This document shows positions 11,205-21,884 of a DNA stretch of 64,000 bases, one piece after another. This DNA is from Siphonodentalium dalli. Taxonomy: Eukaryota; Mollusca; Scaphopoda; Gadilida; Siphonodentaliidae. The notes under the pieces were generated by a model, which did not search any database, had not been told where the DNA came from, and was given only the letters and a program-made list of their open reading frames with translations. Both the position numbers and the translations under genes were made by a program. Position 1 is the first letter of the stretch; every line of letters starts with the position of its first letter. The DNA lies in assembly GCA_032622095.1 (NCBI GenBank), contig CP136066.1:197894816-197958815 (forward strand), in the 5' to 3' direction.

Positions 11205-11605
11205 TTAACCCTTTACCCAACAGAACGGCCCTGTGCCAATGCATTCTCTTATATATGCGAGTCGACCATAGGTCGCCTCGCATATATAAGAGAATGCATT
11301 GGCTTAACACATTAAAAATTATAAAATTGTTAAAGAATGTAAGAAAAAATGGTAAAAAGTGTTAAAAAAAGGATTTTTTTTAGGCCAATGCATTCTCTTA
11401 TATATGCGAGGCGACCTATGGTCGACTCGCATATATAAGAGAATGCATTGACACAGGGCATAACTGTAACTATCACAATGTGGTCAAGGAGCCGGTTCCA
11501 ATGATATCCATATTTGTATGGTTCTATTGAGACAGACCGAAGATATTTTAGGCTGTTGAAGCTTTATTTGGCCGGTTTTGGCCGGTTTGTTGGGTAAAGG
11601 GTTAA
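11205..11605 (-). mobile_element. piggyBac-type MITE, copy 1
   Basis: Bounded by TTAA at both ends, with inverted termini TTAACCCTTTACCCAACA and their complement. TTAA target duplication with CCC at the element tip is characteristic of the piggyBac superfamily. Non-autonomous: only spurious ORFs. Internally it has two 67-bp palindromes, at 11236-11302 and 11385-11450, each the reverse complement of the other, around an A/T-rich spacer. This copy is inverted relative to those at 11721 and 52447. Confidence 0.88.
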
Positions 11606-11720
11606 CGAGAATTTTAGTCCATTTGTCTAAAGTTGATCAATCGTGGTGTTGTAAATTATTGTATTCAAATCTCCGTTATTTTGTCAAAGTAGGTTTAATA
11701 TAGAGTTATCACCCTTCCGA

Positions 11721-12120
11721 TTAACCCTTTACCCAACAAACCGGCCAAAACCGGCCAAATAAAGCTTCAACAGCCTAAAATATCTTCGGTCTGTCTCAAT
11801 AGAACCATACAAATATGGGTATCATTGGAACCGGCTCCTTGACCACATTGTGATAGTTACAGTTATGCCCTGTGCCAATGCATTCTCTTATATATGCGAG
11901 TCGACCATAGGTCGCCTCGCATATATAAGAGAATGCATTGGCCTAAAAAAAATCTTTTTTTAACACTTTTTACCATTTTTTCTTACATTCTTTAACAATT
12001 TTATAATTTTTAATGTGTTAAGCCAATGCATTCTCTTATATATGCGAGGCGACCTATGGTCGACTCGCATATATAAGAGAATGCATTGGCACAGGGCCCT
12101 TCTGTTGGGTAAAGGGTTAA
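11721..12120 (+). mobile_element. piggyBac-type MITE, copy 2
   Basis: Same 400-bp unit as copy 1 in opposite orientation, again flanked by TTAA. A unique spacer of about 115 bp (11606-11720) separates the two copies. Very few differences from the copy at 52447, which suggests recent spread. Confidence 0.88.
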
Positions 12121-12241
12121 CTCAGGATACTAATTTCGAAATGTAATCCTAACCTCGCGTGTCACATGTTACTCCGTTTGAATGTCAATATCTATCTAAT
12201 CGTGAACCCAGCTTAAGTATCTTTCGCTATCTAATCGTGAA

Positions 12242-12742
12242 CGTATTGATTGTTATAACCCACCCGTATAAAACCCGAGTATCTGTACGACGTGGAACTT
12301 TATAACACTGAAGAAACTACGTATGGAATATATTTCTGAAATATGGCCGATAATATTTAGTGGCCCAGCAAAAGTTCGACGAGAGGACAGTCTCTTACCA
12401 AATTGCGGTAGAAGATGGATAACTCGAAAATCAAGTGGCTTTATTTTTGTGTCAGATATTTGACAAACCGGCAAAAAATTCTTTGAACAAAATATTGATA
12501 AATAACAGGTTTTGGGCAATTTTGTACTATAATTGACTGTGTATAGTATTATTTTTAGGCAATTAATCGATTCTGATAACTGGAGCGGCATTTGAAAAAA
12601 AGTTGTTGTTGAAATCTGATGATATGGGACCATCGAATCGAGTACCCATATATTTGGCCGTGGTTAAGATGCTAACAAGATAGAGTTCTCCTTTCTGATA
12701 CTTGTTTGTATCGCTCCGAAATTTTCGGGTGGATTTCTGTTC
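12242..12742. other. Non-coding spacer before the satellite
   Basis: No gene supported. A 126-codon minus-strand frame (12253-12633) has no recognisable domain. The segment AAGATAGAGTT...GAAATTT...TTTCTGTT at about 12677-12740 is similar to 18241-18297, so it is a repeat fragment. Confidence 0.45.
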
Positions 12743-15497
12743 AAAATATATAGCCCCTAAACCTGTCCCGTACATGATATAATAATTTGCGTATAAAGCC
12801 CCTAAACCTGTCCGTACATGAGATTATAATTTGTATTATATAGCCCCTAAACCTATCCCGTGACATGAGATAATAATGTGTATATATAGCCCATAAACAT
12901 GTCCCGTACATGAGATAATAATTTGCATATATAGCCCCTAAACCTGTCCCGTACATGAGATAATAATTTGTATATATAGCCCCTAAACATGTCCCTTATA
13001 TGAGATAATAATTTGCATATAAAGCCCCTAAACCTGTCCCGTACATAAGATAATAATTTGTATATATAGCCCCTAAACCTATCCCGTGACATGAGATAAT
13101 AATTTGTATATATAGCCCCTAAACCTGTCCCGTGACATGAGATAATAATTTGTATATATAGCCCATAAACATGTCCCGTACATGAGATAATAATTTGCAT
13201 ATAAAGCCCCTAAACCTATCCCGTGACATGAGATAATAATTTGTATATAAAGCCCCTAAACATGTCCCGTACATGAGATAATAATTTGCATATATAGCCC
13301 CTAAACATGTCCCTTATATGAGATAATAATTTGCATATATTGCCCCTAAACCTGTCCCTTATATGAGATAATAATTTGTATATATAGCCCCTAAACCTAT
13401 CCCGTGACATGAGATCATAATTTGTATATATAGCCCCTAAACATGTCCGTACATGATATAATAATTTGCGTATAAAGCCCCTAAACCTATCACGTGACAT
13501 GAGATAATAATTTGTATATAAAGCCCCTAAACCTGTCCCTTATATGAGATAATAATTTGTATATATAGCCCCTAAACCTATCCCGTGACATGAGATAATA
13601 ATTTGTATATAAAGCCCCTAAACATGTCCCGTACATGAGATAATAATTTGCATATATAGCCCCTAAACATGTCCCTTATATGAGATAATAATTTGCATAT
13701 ATTGCCCCTAAACCTGTCCCTTATATGAGATAATAATTTGTATATATAGCCCCTAAACCTATCCCGTGACATGAGATCATAATTTGTATATATAGCCCCT
13801 AAACATGTCCGTACATGATATAATAATTTGCGTATAAAGCCCCTAAACCTATCACGTGACATGAGATAATAATTTGTATATATAGCCCCTAAACCTGTCC
13901 CGTACATGTGATAATAATTTGTATATATAGCCCCTAAACATGTCCGTACATGATATAATAATTTGCGTATAAAGCCCCTAAACCTATCACGTGACATGAG
14001 ATAATAATTTGTATATATTGCCCCTAAACCTGTCCCGTACATGTGATAATAATTTGCATATAAAGCCCCTAAACCTATCCCGTGACATGAGATAATAATT
14101 TGTATATATAGCCCCTAAACCTGTCCCGTACATGTGATAATAATTTGCATATAAAGCCCCTAAACCTGTCCCGTACATGAGATAATAATTTGTATATATA
14201 GCCCCTAAACCTGTCCCGTACATGAGATAATAATTTGTATATATAGCCCCTAAACCTATCCCGTGACATGAGATAATAATTTGTATATATAGCCCCTAAA
14301 CCTGTCCCGTACATGAGATAATAATTTGTATATATAGCCCCTAAACCTATCCCGTGACATGAGATAATAATTTGTATATATAGCCCCTAAACCTGTCCCG
14401 TACATGTGATAATAATTTGCGTATAAAGCCCCTAAACCTGTCCCGTGACATGAGATAATAATTTGTATATATAGCCCCTGAACCTGTCCCGTGACATGAG
14501 ATAATAATTTGTATATATAGCCCCTAAACCTGTCCCGTACATGAGATAATAATTTGTATATATAGCCCCTAAACCTATCCCGTGACATGAGATAATAATT
14601 TGTATATATAGCCCCTAAACCTGTCCCGTGACATGAGATAATAATTTGTATATATAGCCCATAAACATGTCCCGTACATGAGATAATAATTTGCATATAA
14701 AGCCCCTAAACCTATCCCGTGACATGAGATAATAATTTGTATATAAAGCCCCTAAACATGTCCCGTACATGAGATAATAATTTGCATATATAGCCCCTAA
14801 ACATGTCCCTTATATGAGATAATAATTTGCATATATTGCCCCTAAACCTGTCCCTTATATGAGATAATAATTTGTATATATAGCCCCTAAACCTATCCCG
14901 TGACATGAGATCATAATTTGTATATATAGCCCCTAAACCTGTCCCGTACATGAGATAATAATTTGTATATATAGCCCATAAACATGTCCCGTACATGAGA
15001 TAATAATTTGCATATATAGCCCCTAAACATGTCCCTTATATGAGATAATAATTTGCATATATTGCCCCTAAACCTGTCCCTTATATGAGATAATAATTTG
15101 TATATATAGCCCCTAAACCTATCCCGTGACATGAGATCATAATTTGTATATATAGCCCCTAAACATGTCCGTACATGATATAATAATTTGCGTATAAAGC
15201 CCCTAAACCTATCACGTGACATGAGATAATAATTTGTATATATAGCCCCTAAACCTGTCCCGTACATGAGATAATAATTTGTATATATAGCCCATAAACA
15301 TGTCCCGTACATGATATAATAATTTGCGTATAAAGCCCCTAAACCTATCCCGTGACATGAGATAATAATGTGTATATATAGCCCCTAAACCTGTCCCGTG
15401 ACATGAGATAATAATTTGTATATATATCCCCTAAACCTGTCCCGTGACATGAGATAATAATTTGTATATATTGCCCCTAAACCTGTCCCGTATATTT
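12743..15497. repeat. Satellite array, 45/46-bp unit, about 60 copies
   Basis: Head-to-tail units containing GCCCCTAAACCTGTCCCG, then TACATGAGATAATAATTTG and TATATATA. Two length classes alternate: one with CCCGTACATG (45 bp) and one with CCCGTGACATG (46 bp). There are further point variants (CATGTCCC, CTTATATGAG, GATCATAATT, GCGTATAAAG). The same ordered set of variants recurs, for example 13216-13500 and 13578-13862 (offset 362 bp, eight units), again near 14712-14996 and 15030-15230. This is a higher-order repeat. Long minus-strand reading frames through it are an artefact of the 45-bp period being divisible by three. Confidence 0.95.
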
Positions 15498-16602
15498 ATT
15501 AATATAAACTTTTCCGAACAAGTGTCCACGATTCATATCTATTATTTTATTAGGGGATTGCCCGTCAAAAATGATGGCGACAAACATGACATGCAGGAAC
15601 ATCGTGTGAAGATTTAGTAAATTATTACTAAAATAATTATTAGTCACCTGTGGTAAACAGCGCATGCTAATAGTTAGTGCCTATTTAACCCATTTGAGGT
15701 TAACGGCACCTATCCCGTGACAATCTCTGTGGCATGTTACCTCTGTGCACAAATTTTCCAACATTTCTTCTGACCTGATGACAAACGATCTTTATTTATT
15801 ATGCAATGTATTATTTTCCCTTTAAGTGGTCATCTGAGGTCCCATGACATTCCCCTGGTCATGTGAACATGTGTGTAACAATTTTCCAACATATCTTCTA
15901 AGCTTATAATGAACTCACCGCCGATAACGGTACCAGAGTTGGTGTTTCATGATGACGGGAGCCACTGAAAGCACATTCTCCATCGCAGAAACGCGTTATA
16001 TCAGGACAATATCGCCTTGATTACCTTTTGCAAATGCGTTATACATCAGGTCGTCTTGCATGAACCTATTTTCCTAACATTTTGCGTATCGTATTTTAAG
16101 ATTATTTTTTTTTTGGCCGCAATCTGACATGAGGGTGATATATTTTAAACGCGCCAAACGCGTGGCAGAGTTACTGACAGACACGCACAGACAATTACTT
16201 GCATGGCTTTTATATATATATATATATACCTTGTAAACTAAATAAATTTTTTGGAAGAGATAGACGATTTTTAAGGAACAAGCATTATCTAATAAATATA
16301 TTACCTGTGGTATCTCTTCAATATTATAAAATTGCGGATAAGAACAAAATCAGATAATATTTACTCAGAACTATATGCAAAACTCACCCGTCGGCTGCAG
16401 AAATTGCTGAACTGCTTCACCAATATTTCTCTAAGCATATCTGGGTTGGAAACCATTAGCAACGGGACCCTCCCTTCATAGATCCTTTTAATAAAAAATC
16501 TCACCATTCACATGGCATTCGTGGCAATATTCGAACGCAAATGGAAGTGACGAACGTGAAATTGTGGGTCAGCTAAAACTGGTTGCCGCTTGAGTTCGGG
16601 AA
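15498..16602. other. Non-coding region after the satellite
   Basis: No gene is supported. Contains a (TA)n microsatellite at about 16209-16228 and otherwise AT-rich sequence without recognised structure. Confidence 0.5.
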
Positions 16603-16755
16603 CAATTGGCAATAGTTTATTATATATTAACTGAAACATTGGCTGCGGACACACGTACCACAGTAGCGATGGCATATAGTAGGTGCATGTGACAATTTAT
16701 TATGGTGGAGTTTGGTGACAATTGACAATAGTTTATTATATACTAACTGAAACAT
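16603..16755 (+). repeat. R1 copy 2 flanked by 39-bp direct repeats
   Basis: R1 (16640-16724) is flanked by two nearly identical 39-bp sequences (ACAATTGGCAATAGTTTATT... at 16603-16641 and the same with one or two changes at 16717-16755). Either the R1 copy arrived with a very long duplication of its target, or a segment was duplicated in tandem about 114 bp apart. Confidence 0.75.
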
Positions 16756-17806
16756 TTTTTCGGGAGCCTTTATTCAGAGTCACGTGAGCATGCTGCCCCT
16801 GCACATGTGGCTCATTTGTTCGATTCGCGCATATTTAAAACATAAAACATTTTGATTTACATAAACAAATAAATAAATAATAATTTTAATAAGAAATTTT
16901 GAGAAACAAAAAATAATTTTGTTGTATATATAAAAGCTTGGAAACAACAAAATATTCCGTTTTAACACCAACAGAGGTACCCCGAGTGACAACACTAAAT
17001 TTGGTTGAAATCGGTCAATGGGTCTGGGAGAAAAATGGCGAACAGAGACGTATCCTACTCTATTATTAGTTTTTAGTTATTAGTTTTATCTAGCTATCTT
17101 GTGTGCATCGTTGGATCATTGTGTCAATTAAAAAACATGCAATGTATGTCTCAAATTGAGATAAACGGTTATGAAGAAAATCTAAAGAAACAAATATAAA
17201 ATAGGATTCGAAAAAACGGTATTTCACATTTCGAACTAGTATATAAGTCAGACTATTAAATTGTATGTCTCTTTATTATTGTTCACCCTCGAAAATCTCG
17301 TTACTTTTCAATGACTTCAAACGCGATTGTGCCGAATAATAATAAGAGTCGAAAATAAAGGTCAGTGCATGTGTAATAGATCACCCTGAGCTTTAATTGT
17401 ACTGTATTATCCATCCCTTAACTAACACTTTATCTGATTGGACAAAAGCCGTCACGTGATAATCCGGTAAAAGGCATATTGGACCCCCGATAGTCGTATT
17501 GGACTCCCGAGTGTTCAATATGATTTTTTTGTATCGGGACTCCGTGACGTCACGAATTAACTCTATTGCGAAATGAATCGGTGAAATTGTGATGGGCGCG
17601 CAACACTGGTGGATTTAGCAGACGTTTCACTTCCGCATTCAGTTTTTTTTTTCACTTCCGTGTTTACTGTTCCAAATCATGCTTTCTGGTGATCAAATAC
17701 AGGTATTAATAGAGAATTAAATGCGGACAAATAGCAAATATAACCACAAAATTCCCCAAATTTGGATAAACATAAAGATGGATAATAAAAATGTCATTAT
17801 AGAATG
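16756..17806. other. Non-coding region
   Basis: AT-rich with no supportable gene. Two near-copies of CATATTGGAC/CGTATTGGACTCCCG occur around 17475-17510, echoed by ATATTGGACTCG in the hairpin that follows. Confidence 0.45.
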
Positions 17807-17941
17807 TTGTGTACAGTATGTATTTTTCTTGTACTCTTCAGGTTGTGGTGAAAAGTCATATTGGACTCGACTGCGTGTCTCGTCCAATGTGACTTTTTCA
17901 CCACAACCTGGACTCGTACAAGAAAAACAACTGTACACAAC
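17807..17941. repeat. Long hairpin (about 60-bp arms)
   Basis: TTGTGTACAGTATG...CTTGTAC...CAGGTTGTGGTGAAAAGTCA on the left pairs with its complement on the right (TGACTTTTTCACCACAACCT...GTACAAG...CTGTACACAA). The loop is about 15 nt around CTCGACTGCGTGTCTCG. Reading frames of 104 and 119 codons on both strands here result from the palindrome and are not genes. Confidence 0.85.
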
Positions 17942-19777
17942 TTTGTATAATAACTTTATAATATATGATAGTGTAATAAGCTTGAGGAGTAAACACATAT
18001 TTAATGTGTTTTTACCCGAACACTTCGCCATATTTCATGTACCATTCCCGTACGGCAACACGGATACCCTGAAATCATAAATGATCGATTCGAAGCTCAG
18101 TGTACATAGCGCATTATTAAATACAGATGTGTATACAATTGACAATGGCTTTAAAACACCAGTTGTTTCCTCGAAATATTATTAATAGTGGTTTATTTCT
18201 GATGCAGCCAATCATAATTCGTCTTGCTTGAGGGTTCTAATAAGATAGAGTTTCCCTCTTGATACTCTCTGAACGTTTTCGCGAAATTTCTGTTAAAACA
18301 ATCTGTGAACTTTTACTGTACCGATGATAAGACATTCTAGATAAATTTCATAATATGATTATACATGTATATATAAACGCAATAAAGCACACGTATATTA
18401 AATCCACATGGCGGACTGCGCTCCAAAATACACTTAATAATATTTTCCTTTGAATGTTCCCGGTATCGATATAAGTCGACTAATTTGCTGTGATACATGC
18501 AGTAAAAGAAAATAATGACATTTCTTCCCTTATTCGAATACAATTTCGTAGAGTAGTGCTTTTGTGCGAGACTTTTCTCATACAACACGGCATCTACAGT
18601 CCTTTGTGTGCTGAAATACATCTGTGTGTGAGACGGAAGGGAACGCTGATTGCGGTAAACTGCTGTAAACAAAAGTCGCTCACCTCAGACTGATTACGGT
18701 ACGTATATTTTCGCCTTTTCCTTCAATTGTGTAAAGATCCCAGCCATAGTGTAAATCTGCCTCGACGAGGGGTGTGTTCCCCTACATTTTCGTACTAATT
18801 TCGTTTCAGTGTCGTGTCTAGTTCTATCGTAAATGAAGGTTAAATCTCCTATTTCCGTGCTAACATCACGTCACGTTTGCGATCAAAAGCACATTTTTCA
18901 AACTGTACGATGTCGTATTTAATAACAAAGACATGTTTTTGGATGCCTTAATATCCCACTGAAAGTCACGTTTAGCGTTTGGGTCATGTTTCCTGTGATT
19001 TTTCGATATACGAGTATGTGGCTTTCAAATAACGCGAAATCCAACAAGATGAATGCATATTACCCCATGTGAATAGTGATGTACTGAAAGATGGTTTCGT
19101 GAAGCGGAATGTCATGCAACTGAACTAGTTACAATTACCCATGCATGACGCTATACGTTTGTAATTAGGCATACTCCCAACGAACATAGCTTCAGAGATT
19201 AGTGTCATTGCCATTCCCTACATTATCTGCACAACGGGAGAGGCAGCGGCAGCTGGGTCCTGGGTCCTGGGTCCTGGGTCCGGTCAAAATTTTGTGATAG
19301 TCAGCAAGGAATCATTTACTTGTCAAGAACTACAGGCAGTATGATGACACTATGTTATATACATGTATGCTCCAAAATTTATCCGTTAAAGAATTCTTCA
19401 TTCTCACAGAAAATAAATATATCACACATTCCACGTATCTCTGTATATGCAGTGATGTGAAATTCCGCATTCTGCTTTATAATCTGAGAATTCCCGGTTG
19501 GCGTGACAGCAAACTGTATAAACAAAACAATCACATGATACATTTTGACCAACCAGAGATTGAATTGTATGCGCGATGGGAGCTTGCGAACCCGAAACAT
19601 ACAGTCTTGGTATTGTTTTCATCAAAGCGTCCCACTGGGGAACAAGAAAACCATAGTCAGAAATGGTAACTCCACCATCATATTATTAGCCATAAATATA
19701 AATTATAATATAAAATATATTGATTACACGAATTCCGTTAAAAAACTAATCCTTCAAATTATTACAAAAAACTACGG
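17942..19777. other. Non-coding region with GGGTCCT microsatellite
   Basis: No supportable gene. A 7-bp unit GGGTCCT is repeated almost four times at 19255-19281. A segment at 18230-18300 resembles 12677-12740. Confidence 0.5.
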
Positions 19778-19788
19778 CTTATTACTGC

Positions 19789-20105
19789 TGAAGGGGTCAA
19801 TCTCACCAAAAAAGTACTGAAGGGTACACAGGATTTTCAAAATGTGCTGAAGGGTACACATGGTTTGAAATGTCATTATAAAGGACATTCAGTCTTCGTA
19901 TCTGCCATGATTTCTGTCAGAGAATATTGTTTTACGTTCCAATGAATATTAAAATGTACTGAAAACAAACTGCTAATGGGCGCCAGACTTTCATAAACAC
20001 AATTTATGTAATGGTGTTCTTGCCGATCACAAACCATGTGTACCCTTCAGCACATTTCCAAACCCTGTGTACTTCAGCACTTTTTTGGTGAGAGTGACTT
20101 CTTCA
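19789..20105. mobile_element. MULE-like MITE with about 11-bp target duplication
   Basis: Inverted termini of about 75 bp: TGAAGGGGTCAATCTCACCA at the left and the complement of TGGTGAGAGTGACTTCTTCA at the right, both followed inward by AAAAAAGT(A/G)CTGAAG and GTGCTGAAGGGTACACATGG. CTTATTACTGC flanks both sides (19778-19788 and 20108-20118), with one or two extra bases at the right junction. Target duplications of 9-11 bp are typical of Mutator-like elements. No ORF of note, so non-autonomous. Confidence 0.75.
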
Positions 20106-20118
20106 GCCTTATTACTGC

Positions 20119-21700
20119 ATGATTTTCAATCACCAAACCAGAAAGCTTTTAAATGCGGATAAAAAAATTGTATTCCCGCCATAAATATTCAAGTGTGCTT
20201 GACCCAGTCATTATTCATACCTAAACATCGAACGCATTTAAAGCGTCATAATACATGTAGTTATATACTGCAACTATAAGACATCCAGCGAATACACACC
20301 CCACGAAAACCCTGCGAGATATCCCATCGGTATATAGCTCAATTTGACACTGCCAGATTAGCTTTTGCTCGTAGCTGCATGCCAAAATACTATGTCATAT
20401 ATAATTATCCTAGTTTATTACCTTTTCCCTCGTTTCTGGTCCCATTTTCAATCGCCTCGGCCATTTTGAATGCGTGGTACTCATCAACTCGAAACCAGGT
20501 GATTCCCCACCGTGTTTATGTCATATATTGTTAATAAACCGTATATCAAGGCAATAAAAAAAAGTAATCGGCGACTCGAAAATTATATAGGACTTAAGCT
20601 TGTGGCCTATAATATGACATGGTTGTGATTACATGCTGTTGTGAAATATTCTCCAAACTAGCGCTTATATATATAGGTTCGGCAATTATGCATGTTAGAA
20701 TCCGGGTTTAGCCCACTAGATAAAATAGATACAAATGAAGGATGCATGCAGTTACCTTTCTCCTCATCGTTAAGAAGTTACCGAACACCGGAATTGGTGG
20801 TGGTCCTTTAATGCCACGTGATTTGAACTTCGTGTGATTTTTAGTCATGTATCTGAAATAATATGATTAAACGTTGTCTGTTGACTGGTCCATGCATGAA
20901 GCTACCAAGGATAATTATATACCCCAATATACAAAGATTTTAAGTAGATCTACCAAAAACTCACTATATATACAAGCTTGTTGTGATAATACATAAATGT
21001 CGATGCCGAGTGGTGTCGATACCAGCCTCAGACAATATGATTGTGTGCCGTATATACACTGTAAAAACAAAGTGTAAATGTATACATGGTGGATTCTACT
21101 CAACCAGTAATTTTTCATCCATTATTTTACTTGTGCAATGCAATCGTTGCAATCTCAGCAATGCAATATACAGATTCGCAGCATCCCAATATGTATGATT
21201 ATTCATTCAAATCTCGCGATCGTTCAATTTTGCAAAATCTGTTGAATTTATTTTCATTGCACTGTTATATACTCCAGGGGGTGGTGAACAAATTGCATCA
21301 AGGTATTCGGGGATTTTTTTTGCATCTGGCAATTTCGTGGGCCCACCAACAACCCACCCAAACCTGCAACAACAATTTTGTTTACAAATTTTAGACTATG
21401 GGCGGTCATTCGGTCGGAAATAACATGAAATAAAAGTTAATGGTGGTTTGTGAAAACCAATAGTCTCCATTTTCAAACCAATAGTCGTTCTTGGATTCAA
21501 TAAGAGACAATTCCGTTTTAATAGATAAAGAATCATAATCAATGTTGATTGATGCAGAACTAATGTTCTATTTTAATTTAATAGCATTCATTATTCAACA
21601 ATATCTCATAACAGACAGTTAGTACAGCTATCGCATATTCAATAAGCGTGCATTCCGTTTCAATAGCCATTTTCCTTAATTAATAGACGATTTCTCATTA
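20119..21700. other. Non-coding region
   Basis: No gene supported. From about 21430 the sequence becomes rich in CCAATAGT, TTCAATAAG and TTTTAATAGA words, a degenerate lead-in to the tandem repeat that follows. Confidence 0.45.
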
Positions 21701-21872
21701 TCAATGATTACTAAAACCGTAATTAACTTATTGTAAAACCAATTACTTATTGTAAAATTAATATACCTTGTTGTAAAACTAATAACTTATTGTAAAACTA
21801 ATAACTAAAACCGTAATTAACTTATTGTAAAACTAATAACTTATCGTAAAACTAATAACTAAAACCCGAATT
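21700..21872. repeat. Short tandem repeat, about 18-bp unit
   Basis: Tandem copies of CTTATTGTAAAACTAATAA with interspersed CTAAAACCGTAATTAA, giving a compound higher-order unit of about 55 bp repeated two to three times. Confidence 0.8.
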
Positions 21873-21884
21873 AACGCTAGATGT

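Larger units (their letters stand above)
11091..12241. mobile_element. Foldback element hosting two MITEs
   Basis: The outer arms, about 11091-11185 and 12150-12241, are inverted repeats: CACGATTGGATAGCAAAAGA on the left matches the complement of TCTTTCGCTATCTAATCGTG on the right, and both arms contain a second copy of TTCACGATT(A/G)GATAG plus CACGCGAGGTTAGGAT. Removing the two TTAA-flanked MITEs leaves an element of about 350 bp. No coding capacity. The MITEs inserted later, because each sits inside the element and duplicates a TTAA. Confidence 0.75.

Noticed and set aside
11165-11365. Frames inside the piggyBac MITEs (also 52614-52922)
   Set aside because: Short frames created by the palindromes; no transposase motif such as the DDD catalytic triad can be seen.
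12741-15312. Minus-strand reading frames of 70-154 codons with a repeated RDRFRGYIYKLL-type peptide
   Set aside because: They follow from a 45-bp unit divisible by three; 46-bp units constantly shift the frame, and no start signal, stop pattern or composition supports translation.
17717-18080. Reading frames of 104 (minus) and 119 (plus) codons over the same DNA
   Set aside because: Both run through the 17807-17941 hairpin, so each strand mirrors the other; no independent coding evidence.
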